Origin: Polytrichum commune
Taxonomy: Eukaryota; Streptophyta; Polytrichopsida; Polytrichales; Polytrichaceae
Reading direction: 5' to 3'
Assembly: GCA_950295325.1 (NCBI GenBank)
Contig: OX485806.1
Span: forward strand, 41,168,001 to 41,232,000
Length of the DNA: 64,000 nt
This document shows, piece by piece, positions 20,284 to 32,823 of this stretch (positions within the stretch are counted from its first letter, which is position 1; the number at the start of each line of letters is the position of its first letter). Below the pieces are notes generated by a model, which did not search any database, was not told where the DNA came from, and worked only from the letters and a program-made list of their open reading frames with translations. The position numbers were made by a program, and so were the translations under genes.

Positions 20284-23200
20284 AAGATCTCATACTCCTT
20301 CCTTTTTGCTTGTAATACCTGCCTATCACTATTTGCTCTCCCCTGTACACCTTTTGGCCCCAACAATCTTCCTTGGATTCTTCTTCAACTGCATGTAGAG
20401 TCTGCTTAGTAATTAAAATCCAAAAATCCGCATCCTCGGAGTTTCCCTCGTCAGCAACAACCGCAAAATGATCCCCAACTTCCAAGCAAGCAGCTATCGC
20501 CTCCCTGTCGCCCTCCCCAATGACATCAACATGTTCCACATCTACGCGAACATCATCTGTGTTGCAAGGCTCAATCCTTATGAGTCTATAAGGCTCCACA
20601 TAGTCTGCATTGTCACAGGGGCCATCACCTCCATCCTGACAGAAGCTACAGAAACACGAAAAGGTCCGGACCTGCAAGGAAATCATATCAAATCCTACAC
20701 TACGAGCTTGGTGAAATGATCTAGTTCCCTCCACTGTGCGGGCATTAAATTGATATGCACGCATAACATCATTGGTGGCCACTTCATAAAAGTATCGTTT
20801 CACATCCCTACGAACATTGCTATACCTGGCGTTTTGCCGACCTATATATTGCCTAAGGTAAGCAATTGCATCACTAGCATTGTGTAGCCTAATACCATTA
20901 GGTTTCACCTGCTCTGCTCGAAGAGCTTGTTTGATTGTTGCACCTGCCCCATCCCAACATCCCTTTCCGTGCCCGGAACCAAAGTGATTCCATTGCATAG
21001 CGCAGCCATTAAGTAGGTGTGGACTTCTGGTTAGCGTAGGATAGCGTGACACAAAAAAAAAGGACCTTGCGCACTTAAATTGAGAAGAGCACCCATCAGA
21101 GAAATCAATGTGCTCCACTGGTAGTGCATGGCCTGACTCTATCAAAAAAAGCGAATGCAAACCAAAACAATATTGCACAAACAAATTATCGTGGGTTTTG
21201 TCATCACTCAAATAGAAGTGATACTCAGTAAGTATTTTGGCCCTATCATCCACTTCATCCCAGCCAGGATCAATTCGGAAGGTAATATGCACAAGTATTG
21301 TCACCTGGAATGACTGCCAATGTTGGGATTGCACCTCGTTTTGCCATTTAAGAGAATAGTTTTCAGCAAAGTCAATAACAGATAGGATTTGGTCACCTGA
21401 CAAGTTCTCAAGGCAAGATTTAAATTGACCATCTTGCCATTTTGCCTCAAAATTGTGTGCCACAAACTCTACAAGCTTGGGATTAAGGAAGGATATGAAT
21501 TCGGAAGGAGGAGTGGTCTTGTGCTCCAATCTTAGTGCATGTCGATCACCACCTTCAGAATTTTGGCCTACAAAAACATTCTCAAACTTCCTCCAAGGAA
21601 TTAGTGTTGTGGAATTGGGGTCCACCTCATGAGGACACAATTGCAATTTCCACACACCACAGTCAGGACAATTCCCTCTAATGCACTCAAGCTTGTGGAA
21701 GTCCATGGAATTTAGTTTTGAACAAAGCACCAGATTGCACATGGCCCTCACACCCTCAACTGTAGATGAAGGAGCCCAACACGGTGTTCCGGGACCACGC
21801 ACACCGCAAACAACACAACCACAATTACATGATTGGTGCAAGATTCGTCGTCTCATGTTGTTGAAGCCATCTTTCAATTTTGCCATCTGCACATGATAGC
21901 CGCATCAACAAGAATTGAATTCTTGCAACCTCTTCACATACCAAGGCTTCAATGACTCAAATATGCGCAGGCCAACTTCCACATTTGGATTTTCCTCTTT
22001 GAATCGAGTGTACAAAGAAAGCTGCAAAACATAGGCAGTTTCCAAAATATTAATGCATATTCTCAGTGTACAAAACATTTGTAAATTCAATCACTACATC
22101 ATGGAACATGAACTAAGGAGTAGGAATCATTAGGATTGGGGTGTATCATCAGGAAATATTGCATTAAGGAACAGGGCACAGCAAGAAAGAGGTGAATCGA
22201 CAAGACAAATAAGAATCATCAGGAAACATATATACAAGAAGTAGGAATCATCAGGAATGAGGTTAGTCATTAAGAAACACAGGAATGAAGGATAGGAATC
22301 ATAAGACAATCCTTACAACATTGCAACTACAACATGAACAATATCACATAAGAAAGATATGGGAACTCTAGCATAGGAATGGATTGAACGCTTGGAAACC
22401 ACCCTTACAGTCTTAAGGAATTTACCTGAACTTTGCGAACATTCCAGGACCCAAGTCACTAGAATGATCCAAATGGAAGTGTTCCAAGCCTGAGGGGAGC
22501 CCCTCAGGAACCATACAAGTATGATAGGAATCAGATAAATCCTTTAATCCTTAAGGACTAATTTCCTAATGGAGCTGAACCCCCTCAACGCATAAAAACA
22601 TGCTAGGACCTTGCACAACACCCTAAACCACAATCCAACGTAGCAAAAATGCAAAGAAGCCCCATGATGGGTAAGGTGTACCTGAGATTCCATGAGGTGG
22701 TGGGTTGCATGCGTCTCCCACATTCCACTGTCGATTCGTTTCCTCACAACATCCTTCCTGTTAGGACTTACCCTTGAATTAAGGCACCAGAATTCAACAA
22801 TGAGTTCACAAACACTTGAAGGCGTGGCATCTATACGCTTTGATTTTCCACAAAGAGCCCACAAAGAACGATCTACACGGGCGTCTAAACACAACCGCCT
22901 CACTATCCCAACTTGGAAATTCCTCCTATGGATGCCAGTAAGAAGGCTTGTCTGCCTCATACTCGTATTCCGACTTGCAACCATAGGAATGATAACATTC
23001 CTAGCCCTTTGATCATCCTTGGAGTGACAACCTTTGATTTGTTGCCACCCCCTAGCAATATTTCCAACAATTTCCCAAGCATTTTCCATTTCAGAGTAGT
23101 TGGGGAGGACACTTTGCCAGACAACATGTTTCAATATTTTGGGAATCAAGGACCTTTGATATTGTAGACCCCTTCCTGTTGTTTCTTGAAACCATTGAAT

Positions 23201-23431
23201 GGCAAAATTCTCTGCCATCCTAGACGTTGACCTCTCAACATTAATATTGCTATCCTCAGACCCTTGGGACTGTAGTTCCTCGCATAGAGCTCTCAGACCT
23301 TCAGACCTTCTCTCTCTACAACGTCTTTGCCGTTCATTTTGAGCTTGTCTTCTATGAGATTCTTCTAATTCTCTGGCAAGACGCTCTCGTGTACCTTGAC
23401 CTGGCATTTTTCTATTCCGTTGGTTTGCCAT
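20222..23431 (-). pseudogene. Two-exon transposase-like gene, family unassigned, one in-frame TGA
   Basis: Exon 1 is 23431-22682. Its donor, CTCAG|GTACAC, is phase 0. Exon 2 starts at 22021 after TTTTGCAG and runs to 20222. The protein would be about 849 codons. The N terminus is a basic helix rich in Arg/Glu, followed by a SRVSPNRKDVVRKR segment. Exon 2 carries NPNVEVGLRIFESLKPWYVK, then NSC-stop-CGYHV and a Cys cluster (CNCGCVVCG). The core has HIDFSDGCSSQFKC and FGSGHGKGCWDGAGATIKQA, where the conserved Asp residues suggest a DDE-type nuclease. Similar motif sets occur in uncharacterised transposase-like proteins of other eukaryotes. The TGA (21905-21907) fits a CGA codon mutated at CpG. 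I infer a recently silenced DNA transposon. Confidence 0.6.
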
Positions 23432-25389
23432 CTAATTGGAGGTCAATGACTAACCCTATGACATGCATGTCTCACTAACACGACTCAAAGAGCATGCTAA
23501 TGTAAATGACCATGGAAGAGTTATTTTGGAGGGTGGAGTTCTATGAATAGACTCAAAAGACGAGGAAAAATTAGAAGGTGCCGATGAGCCAGTGCATTCG
23601 CAAGATGAAACACTCTTAGATGAGACTCCCTCTTCATGCCTCACATTCGAACCCTTGAAGAATTTTGTAATGAGTGTCTGGGAGTGTTTTACATGCACAA
23701 CCTACCTCGGTCTCTCAAATCCCATGACAACCCACTTTCAGTGTAATGCTACACGTTTTGGCACTACCCACTGTGTTGGAGCTTCCCAAGCTCAAACCAC
23801 CATAGCCGCCAAGTGAAAGTCAGCAAGCATCCCTTAACACCTTCAGAATATCGGCGGCAAAACATTCTCTCATCAAAGTTGGAATTTGCATCGCTAACTC
23901 CATCTTATCGATTCGTTAGTGATCTAGTGACTCAGAGAAAAAACGCTCTCAATCCAACAATGAGGAATTAAAGGTGAAAAAGTGACAGGTGGGAGTCATC
24001 AATAACGCAGTAGGAACGTTTGGCAGGACGGTTTCCTATGCCGTTCCGGGGATTCCTGATAATTTGGCATGGAGGGCACTTTGCAGATTCAGCTTGTTTT
24101 TTTCCACTAATTGGCCACTGGTTCACTAGAAGATGCCGAGGAGTAGCTTTGGGATGAGCTAAACACACAAAAAACAGTCAATGTAGGTGTCCTTAATGTT
24201 GTTGCCCCCGGAAAGCTGCGTTCCTGGAGGTCAAGTGACCCTACCTACTATTTTAGTAACTATTTTTTGCAAATAATGAGTAGGTAGCATTATTAGATTC
24301 AGAGGTTACCACGCAAAAATAAACCCAAAGAGAATTGATATTATTTTGCATTCCTACTTGGTTCCTAAAGTTATAAGTATACACAGTTCATTCCTGAAAT
24401 TCTTTGCTAACAACCCTTTCAAGGGGCCAAACACATGGTTTTTTCTTAGTTTTTTATATTAATGGCTACAACCTAAACCTAATTGCACCTAAAATGTGTT
24501 CATAAGGAAAAAAACAATCACTTAAGATTGAAAACAAGTTTCCTAAAACTTACCTTGTCAAGTGAAATTTGAGTGTGACGTTCCTAGAGGATCCACCCAA
24601 GGATGCTTCCACCCCATGGCACTCTATTTCATCCTTGCTATAGTTAAACTGTAATTTCTCCACATAGGATTTAAGTGGTTCTCAACCAATGTGTGAATGA
24701 CGTGTTGAATTTTGACAGGGAAACATTGATTATGATCTGTCAGATTGGAGAGCCCTCTACATAGTTGGATTCAAAGGGCTTGACATGTAGTGCTATGTTT
24801 GGTGTGGTCCTTGACATTTTGGATTATTGATAAAAATTGCCACAAACCTCATTGATTGGTGAACCTATAATATCATATGTATATATTAGAATTGTCCATA
24901 AAAAGAGGGGAGCAACCATCCGGTCGTGTCTTTGGTGTGTCAACTGGAAAAAGATACGATTTCAACAGTTTCTTCAAATTCAGACCACCAACCTCACGTC
25001 TCCCAAAAAATTCCCAAAGAAAAACAACCAAACTGGAGACTAAACTCCAATGAAATCGATCATAAAATAAATTAAAAATTAAAAATCTCTTAATATTTTA
25101 TTTATTTATAAGTCCTAACACGGGAGAGGCAAGCTACTCAAGAACACATTGCCTATGAATTTCAAGAATTTTATTGTGGGTCACCCCCTATCTGACCTCT
25201 TAAGGATGACTTAAAGAGCTGCTAATGGCCTATCGTAACTCACTCAATTGAGTGGCTCCTCCGGTGTGAAAGCCTCGAGTGTCGGATCTGCAAAAGCTCC
25301 TTCTCATCAGTTTCACAATTATAATATTTACAAAAGCAGACCAAAATAACACATAGCTTCGGTGATGAATCCATATAACAACTACAGTT
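23432..25389. other. Flank of the transposase-like gene and AT-rich spacer
   Basis: 23432-24250 is mixed in composition and could hold the 5' end of the transposase element. I found no convincing terminal inverted repeat matching its other side. 24250-25390 is AT-rich and shows no gene. Confidence 0.4.
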
Positions 25390-25463
25390 GTATGTATGTA
25401 TGTATGTGTGTGTGTATGTATGTGTGTGTGTATGTGTATGTGTATGTATGTGTGTATGTGTGT
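25390..25463. repeat. Compound (TATG)n/(TG)n microsatellite
   Basis: Alternating tatg and tg units run for about 74 bp without interruption by other sequence. Confidence 0.9.
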
Positions 25464-25599
25464 TTTGTTCTTGTGGTAATAAATATTTAAAACAAATATG
25501 TGGAATGTCGAAAAATTGGCGTAGGTCGACTTAATTGCTCATATCAATGTAGAGATTAAGGGTTCTTGACCACTGAACTCTAAAATCTCTCATTTGTGG

Positions 25600-25935
25600 A
25601 GAATACCGAGACCATGCCACTTCACTTTAAAGTTTACACTAGAAGCTTGAGGGCCTCTGGGACCAAAGAAATTTGAATTGATGAAAAAACCTATTCAGAA
25701 TCCTCCATGGCATGTGTTGGATGATGTTTCATGGTCTATATTGGATTTTGCATCGAGTGCCCCTCAAAGAGATGAGTTCAACACAAGATTGGGAGACCAA
25801 GGCATTTAGAATCTAACAACCGATTATTTATCATACTTTATTATGCAGATGGGCTCACATAAATAAGATGGTAATGAAATAGCATTTTCTTGGGAGCCGT
25901 TGTGTAAGGTAAGTGGGCCTAATTCAATTGCTCAT
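25600..25935. repeat. Relic of the Tourist-like family (left portion)
   Basis: The order cacttcac, ttacactagaagcttgag, catggcatgtgttggatgat-gtttcatggtc, acaaccgattatttat and gaaatagcatttt parallels 13450-13735 inside the element at 13374-13871, with many substitutions. The terminal inverted repeat is degraded. The matching right end is probably 27010-27155. Confidence 0.5.
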
Positions 25936-26689
25936 CTTAGATGGACACCAATATTTGAATGGTGTGGGGTTAGGTGTGGATTCAAGAACGGATAAAAAAG
26001 ATGTGTATTTAAAAGACATTGGATTGTAAAACCAAAATTTGTTAACCATTCTAGGCTCACTAATCGTTAAGATTGGGGCCCATGGGGTGGACTCTTCATT
26101 CAAAACCTAAATGACGTGTGTGGGTCACTATGGAATTAAACCCCCTATATACGACAAGTTTATAGAGAAAAACAAAGGTATACATACAAACGTCATGCTA
26201 GACAATACACTCATCTATTTATACTAAGCTTTTCAATTTAATGTGATAAATGCCTCCGCTACATATACAAAATACAGTTCATGATTTGATTATGCCTTTA
26301 TTACTTGTAAAATCCATGTTCACTTTTTAATGAGAAATTCATTGAACATTTTCTCATTCATAACATGTGACTCAAGGATTGCATCAAACTAACAATGAAA
26401 AGAGCACAATAACTTAGCCACAGTCCAAAGAGTAAAACTCAAGGGAGCCCATGAGCACTCTAAGAGCCTCTAGCTTGTCCTATAACCTAAATGTGAACCC
26501 TTACAAGAATGGACAAGAGAGTCATTGAGGTCTATTATTATTGACAACAATGAATGAAATTGTGAATTAGATGAAACCAACACATCTATTTGCAAAAAAT
26601 TATCTATACCTTAGGGCCCCCTTTTGTACATCTACCTTTACTTCAAAATACTTAATAGCCTTTTTAAATGTACACACTAGAGAAAATTA

Positions 26690-26955
26690 ATACCTCTCCC
26701 TTATGTATATTATGTATGCCAATGCCCCAAACAATACCCCTTCTTACACTCACGTTACTTTGTACATGGTATGAAGAGTCCAACCCCTAGGAATTGGGGG
26801 AACCCATATTATGATCATTCAATAAGAAAGAGAATCTTCACTTTGACAATGAATAGAATCAATATTCATATGAGTTTTGAAAAGTATGAAGATAATGACC
26901 ACATGCACAATATAGATTTGCTAATCATTTTGCCCAATTGTGTGTTTCACATTCT
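26690..26955. repeat. Dispersed repeat shared with 29505-30245
   Basis: ccttatgtatattatgtatg...caatacccc and, further on, tatgatcattcaataagaaa...gaatcttcactttgacaatgaat...attttgcccaattgtg have counterparts at 29510-29565 and 30108-30240. In the second copy the two halves are separated by about 500 bp of extra sequence. Neither copy has coding capacity. Confidence 0.55.
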
Positions 26956-27009
26956 TTGAAAAGTGGGTGCAAAGCTTAAAGTGTCTGCAACAAGCTTCAC
27001 TTACGTTAT

Positions 27010-27155
27010 GTCTTTACACTACACTTGAAGGCCCATGACCACACAATCTTAATTTCACAATTTTGGGGTATACCATTCAGATGAGTATCAAGGACCCTCA
27101 CAATTTCATGGTAACACCTCTTGGCCATAGTGTAAAGTGGCTTATAGGTTAACAT
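27010..27155. repeat. Relic of the Tourist-like family (right portion)
   Basis: acactacacttgaaggcccatgaccacac...ccctcacaatttcatggtaacacctcttggcc...gtgtaaagtggcttatag parallels 13742-13878, including the right terminus. The position where TTA stands in the reference copy also reads tta here. About 1 kb of other sequence separates it from the left-portion relic. Confidence 0.5.
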
Positions 27156-27429
27156 CTCACATCAACTCCATGGCCACAGTAGGTAAACGAAATATAGTAC
27201 ACCGTTTATGACATTTAGTGTCACATGCATGACAATGTCACTTACCCTATTTTGAGGCATATGGTAGGTTACACTAATGATCAACAACTTCATCATTAGT
27301 GTCACCTATGACACTTGGCGTTCAAGTGCGCTTACTAATATCTTGGCATGAGTATATTCAACGATGTTATGAGGTGTATGTGTCTATGTTACACAATGGT
27401 TCACAACTTGACTAAAGTGCACACAAATG

Positions 27430-27545
27430 ACACTTGGCATTAGTATGCTCAAGAGCATCTTCCTCTTGCATACTAAAATGTAAAAGACATGACACGTGCC
27501 AATAGTATGCTCAATAATATCTTCCCCTTGCATACTAAAATGCAA
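27430..27545. repeat. Short tandem duplication, unit about 57 bp
   Basis: Two adjacent copies share agtatgctcaa, atcttcc(t/c)cttgcatact and aaaatg(t/c)aa, and each is preceded by gacac(t/g)tgc-like sequence. No gene is involved. Confidence 0.6.
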
Positions 27546-27845
27546 GAGTATCCCAATACAACTACGCTAAATACCATAATGTAGATCGATTCTCACTTAC
27601 AGAAGTTGCTTATATTGATGGATAATATCATATCGACAAGTAGTAGACGTGACACTTTGAAACCTCTAGGCATCTAGTTTAGACCCTTCGCAAATAGTGT
27701 GCGTGACACTATTTACCATAAACGATGTGAGTCATCATTAAAATCTCCAAAAACTCCCTACCACCCATGAGTTTTTGAAGAGTCTTTACGGGTAAACTCT
27801 AGTGGAGCTACATGAAGATCAATTTTAAGAGACGAGTTTGTTCGG

Positions 27846-28170
27846 TTAGTTAGGTACCAAATCGATCGCCGGTTTGGTGGACATGGCAAGTGCTTGAAGG
27901 AGTGCCGAGTCTCCCTTCGGATTCTCGGATTCCTTCACATCCTCGGCCTCCGGATCCACCTTGTGAGGCTTATTGTTGTTAGTCGGAAGCCCGTGGGGGC
28001 CTCTTCTTTGGATTCGAACAATTTTATTTACAAAGTTGCGGTCACGGTCGATTTCCTCACACATGGATATTGAGGGGCTTCTTGTACCAGTGAGTTGTGA
28101 GAGTGCCGATGCACCAAGGTTTAGGAGCCGACTTGCATCTTCTTCATCTTTTGGGGACAAGGCCTTCTTT
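27846..28170 (-). pseudogene. Open frame of unknown, probably retroelement, origin
   Basis: About 105 residues run from KKKALSPKDEEDASRLLNLG through CEEIDRDRNFVNKIVRIQRR to MSTKPAIDLVPN. It is hydrophilic, Lys/Asp/Glu-rich and free of stops in a region with higher GC than its surroundings. This is the look of a LINE ORF1 or gag tail. I recognise no motif and cannot assign it. Confidence 0.3.
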
Positions 28171-29504
28171 TTCCCTAAGGTAGATAGTGCAAAAAACCAT
28201 CACTTTAACCCTCCTTGGGGTGTATTGTGGTTTCAATAGATCATTTAAAAACTGAGCTTTCTAAAGTTCAAATTATTTTTGTACCTCAAAGAAAGCGTTG
28301 TTAGCAGTTTTAAGAGAACGTGAATACAATAGCAATATTTAGTATTTTCCATTTTTTTATAATCGATTTAGAATCATTAGACTTCAAAAATCGAGTGAAC
28401 TGTATGCAACAAATTGTAGTCCATTCTTTCAAGCTTATATTAAGAATAGACACAAACTTTGAGATAGTAAAATTGACAATTTTCAATCAAAATAATATCA
28501 AGTTGTTGTATGTAGCAATAAGGGAAAAGTTAATTGATTCTTGACTTAAAAAATCTCTTGTAAACACCATCTTCTCATATTGGAATGGGATCAATGCCAT
28601 TGATAAGAAAACTTTACGAGGAAACAATGTTAATGTCTATTATGACCTTCCTAGCACCTTCTTTTTGGATGAATTTGCCTCAAGAGTAATTCATAAGTCC
28701 TAATATGGCCTCTTAGGAAGTCAAGGGTTAAGCATTGAGCATATGTAGTATCATTAACTTACAAAAGTTCTTAAGTGATTCTTGTTAGCAATTGGTAAGG
28801 AATTTCAACACACCAAATTATATCTTATTTGAATTTCATATGCAGAAATCATAAGGGATCCAAATTTAATTGGAAGACGATTCAACCCTGGCACGGGAAC
28901 ATGATGTTAAGGTAGTGGACACTCTTATGGTCAAGATGCATTTATTGTGCAAGATTTTAGGGTGTTGGCTTCAATATCATCTACCTTACTTGATTAATTT
29001 CCCCAACTCACCAAGCCTTTATATCACAAAACTCTAGATCCATATGTCAACATTGATTCCAAATCAACTCAAATAATCAAAGTACAACGTTTCAAATTAC
29101 TCCAAGGGGGTGCACCCTTCACTAAAAGCATACATCAACGATGTGGTCGGTCAAATCATAAGGCCACATTGAGCCACTTGACCCAACCTAACCCTATTTC
29201 CTTATTTGAACGTTAGTTTATGAAGGCAATTGGATCTACAACGGCTATATACAGAAGCAAGCTATATGTCCTCCCAAGATACCAACTCTCGTTGTCTAAT
29301 GACTTTGACAATTTGTAATGATTGTGGGTGAGCCATTCATGGACATGTTGGAGATCTTGGATGATAATCTCTATCTGAAGCCCTACCTAGTTGTCATAAT
29401 CTTCAATATATGTATGCCCTTATCGTCACAAACTTACAAATGGGTCCAATGTTCCATAAACAATAATATACCTACACTATATCTACATTGCTAAGAAAAA
29501 GAAC
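28171..29504. other. AT-rich spacer, no gene seen
   Basis: There are no supported coding regions or repeats with identifiable borders. Confidence 0.45.
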
Positions 29505-30245
29505 ACTCTAGCCCTATGTATATTTTGGAAACAATACTCACAATTAAAACCCCTTTTGTGCGCCCACATGTACGAAAATCTAGTGCATCCTCCATATTCA
29601 TCCAATCGTCATTCTCTAAGGTTGATGTGCCTAATTTGGTTAATTATCTTGATCAAACACCTATACTTAAAGGATATGTGGTTAGATGTGGCTCTAAGAG
29701 CAAATACATATTTATATCTTTAATTAACACACACACCAACAAGCAAACAAGCAAACAAACAATGTGTTTAGTAAAGATTGGACTACATCCTCAAAACACG
29801 ATAAACATTCTAGAGTTGATAGTCAATGTGATTGATAGCCTGGCCACACCAGGGGGACCAGCCAGGCACCCAGCTAGCCGAGTTGGTGTGAGGCCCTCGT
29901 GACAGACGGTAATTGGTGTGGGCGCATAGGACCGGTCCACGAGGTGCCCCAACTTGCTAGTTGGCTACAAGGCACCCCCCTGGGGCACCTCCCGGTTTGG
30001 CGTATGCGCCCGCACCAGTCACCGCTTGCCACGGGGGCCCCGCACCGGCTGTGCTAGCAAGGTGCCTGGGCAGTCCCCCAGTGTGGCTAGGTTGTGAGGA
30101 GGACCTATATGATCATTGAATGAGCAAGAAAATCCTCACTTTGATGATAATAAATAAGATATCTACATGAACAAAGGAAAGCATGAGGAAAGCATGCACG
30201 ACCTTGATTTGGATTTGTTCACCATCTTGTCCTAATTGTGTCACT
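29505..30245. repeat. Second copy of the 26.7-kb repeat, interrupted
   Basis: The outer parts match 26690-26955. The inside (about 29570-30091) is extra. It contains a short protein-like stretch on the plus strand (KVDVPNLVNYLDQTPILKGY, similar to the relic at 3302-3562) and the GC-rich foldback at 29839-30091. This suggests at least one later insertion into this copy. Confidence 0.45.
29839..30091. mobile_element. GC-rich foldback element, about 253 bp
   Basis: The left arm starts cctggccacaccagggggac and the right arm, inverted, starts cctagccacactgggggact. The arms keep matching through ggtgtgggcgcata against its inverse tatgcgcccgcacc, so nearly the whole unit can fold into one long imperfect hairpin. 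It is strikingly GC-rich against the AT-rich flanks. I found no obvious target duplication. Confidence 0.65.
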
Positions 30246-32823
30246 CATGTCCTAGGAGAAGTGGATTAGTCGGGAAATTAACCATTTAAGACCCCATCTA
30301 CCTCAATACACTTCCCTTTTTCTGCCTTGTTCCAAAAGCTCCTGCTCCAACAAACACCCAAAGCCATACCCCTCCACCATTCTCGCTACAAAGCCTCATC
30401 AATGGGAATGAACAAACCTCAATCGAAACATAGGGTTGTGCTTCTCATTTTTGTTGGTGTACTTTATAGTGTACAGATCTAAAAGATCCAAACATGAGTT
30501 GTATGAATGTCAAACAAGTCGCGAGCAGAATGTTGAGTTTGGGTTTTCTCTTTTAGATGTTGGCAAAATCACCTTGCAATGCCGCATGCTTGGTGGAATC
30601 GTTCAAGGGAGCTTTTGCTTGGCGCTCTTTGCGTAGGAATTGGGGTGTGGTGCTCAACGTTTTCAGTGGGAAAACTATTTGGGTGATAGGACTGGGGTTC
30701 CATAAATTCTCCTCAAGGATTCTCCCGCAGCCCAGGATTGATTTGAGAATATCAACCCTAAGGATTCGCTTACTGCCAAGAAACATAGTGACAAGGTCAG
30801 GCTTTGACAAGGCTATGATTTGTCTATTGGCTTATGCAGAAGCTATTTCCGTTTTGGTTTTGTTTTGTTTTGCAAAGTTATGATGTTAAACATCAACATA
30901 CATGAAATCCACAAGAACTTAAAACTGCAGTCCTCATCACTTCTCCATCTTCCTTGTAAGCTCTCAACATGGCGGTGCTTGCTCAAAACTAAACCTAAGG
31001 CTATGTTTTTCTTGATCGCGTGCATAACATTCTCTCGCCACGCTAGGCATGCACTTTTCTGGTTGTAATTGAACCTAATTCCTTCCTAATTGCAAATCAA
31101 GATTCCAGATTCCAACATTTATCTAGGTTGATCCCAAGTCTACCTATCTAGAAAGCAAACATATACATACGGTTGAGGAATGTTATGTGATTTGCGTGAT
31201 TGTATTTACATTTTTTTTAATTTTCTTGATCGCCTGCCCGCTCGAGAGGTTCATGAAGAGCAAAACATTGGCACCTAGAAGTTGATAATGCAAAGAAAAA
31301 GCACGCGTGTGATGTATCGAACTTACATTAAACATCTGGATACAATATGTGCAGTAGCTTACCAGGTAAAAATTATTCAGTGGATGAGTCACACAGCAAA
31401 CTTGTAACGTCCATGCCTAAGATAGACAGCTCTTAAATGCTTACCTTTGTCTTTTCCGACGAGCCCACTTCTCCTAGGATGTTGATCATGCAATTAGTAC
31501 AAGATGATTATCAAATCCAAATTGAGGCCATGGCTTCCTCCCTTCAATTTTCAGAGTTCAAATGAATATCTTATTCATCATCAAAATGGAAAGTCTCTTT
31601 CTTCTTGAACGGTCATAGAGGTCCCTCAATTAGGTTGACTGTCAAAACCTATAATAAATAAGGGCAATCAGAAAGTAACAAAAGTGACGTCATTGTGTCA
31701 ACGAGTCCACACTCCAATGCAAGGTGAGGTAATGGAAGGGAAGGTGATTAGTACCATTTCCGTTTTGTCCTTTGAAACATACTGAGAATTTGAGGTGTTG
31801 TGCTCGAGCGCAGACCTCTAATCACATAGCCTTAATCAATCATTCATGAATCACCAAGTTCATGTATTCACAATCTGTTTACAATTACGCCTAGTTCTTC
31901 CCTCATTGCAAACTCGAGATTCCAGATTGAAACTCTACAGGACTCCAGCATTTTTCGAACTTGGTTCTTTCTACCAATCCCGATTCTCCAGGAAGCGAAG
32001 ATGTAGATGTGGCTGAAGAATGTTCTGCATGTGATTTGAAGCACTCACAAGATTATGAAATGAAAAGGACATCTCTGTCGTCTTTCATTGCCAAAGATTA
32101 AAACAAGTGCGGTGGGCTAGTTTCTACCCTCTGAATGTGATCACTATGAGAGGCCATTGAAAGGATACATTATGCAATGATCTCCATCAAATACTCTCAA
32201 GGTTGAATTCTCTCCGTTCAAATTTCTTTGTGCTTTTGCTAACACATCCATGACTGACATTTCTGACACATAATCGTACATGTGACACTGTGACAAGAAA
32301 GTGTTGTCCAGATTTATAAAAAATGTTGAGTGAACGGAGTGAAGGCCAAAGGTCAAATTCCCACCACCCAATCCGAGGAAGCAACAACGGATCGGATGAG
32401 GGAAGGTTGTCTTTTCAAGGTGGAAGGGTATGGTCGGTTTGAATGGACACTTTTGCCACTCAAGGCATGTCTTGCAAAGATAGACACATGTAACAGATCA
32501 ATCGCCATTCCAAAAATTCAAAACGGTCAACTGTCAACGATGGCATGCTAATTGGACGGCACAGGTATGGCCCATGACATTAATTCATGTGCACAATTGT
32601 AACGAGCCAGGATGACACATACCCTAACCAAGATTACTACACATTTTGGAACTAAATGTATGCATGGGCATTGACAGAATTTTTTTACAACAGTGAATGG
32701 GCGGTGGGGTTCAGCAATCACATGTTGAGTAGACGTTGTGTAAATAACCTGAGACATTAACCACTGAATGTCCAAGGCTTATTTTGTATGTAGAGGGAAT
32801 TGTATGAGACTGTGAATACAAAA
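30246..32823. other. Intergenic DNA with a diverged duplication
   Basis: The stretch about 31070-31195 (aattgcaaatcaagattccagattc...ggttgaggaatgttatgtgatttg) recurs at about 31885-32040 (cattgcaaactcgagattccagatt...ggctgaagaatgttctgcatgtgatttg). The distance is roughly 820 bp. Plus-strand open stretches at 30436-30883 are not recognisable proteins. No RNA gene was found. Confidence 0.4.

Noticed and set aside
21905-21907. In-frame TGA in the transposase as a selenocysteine codon
   Set aside because: Land plants lack the selenocysteine machinery, and the context (SC-TGA-CG) fits a mutated CGA codon.
25390-25463. TG-rich tract as a regulatory Z-DNA element
   Set aside because: No gene is near, and simple slippage explains the tract.
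29516-29902. 128-residue plus-strand frame as a gene
   Set aside because: It crosses a repeat border and ends within the GC-rich foldback. Only a short part looks protein-like.
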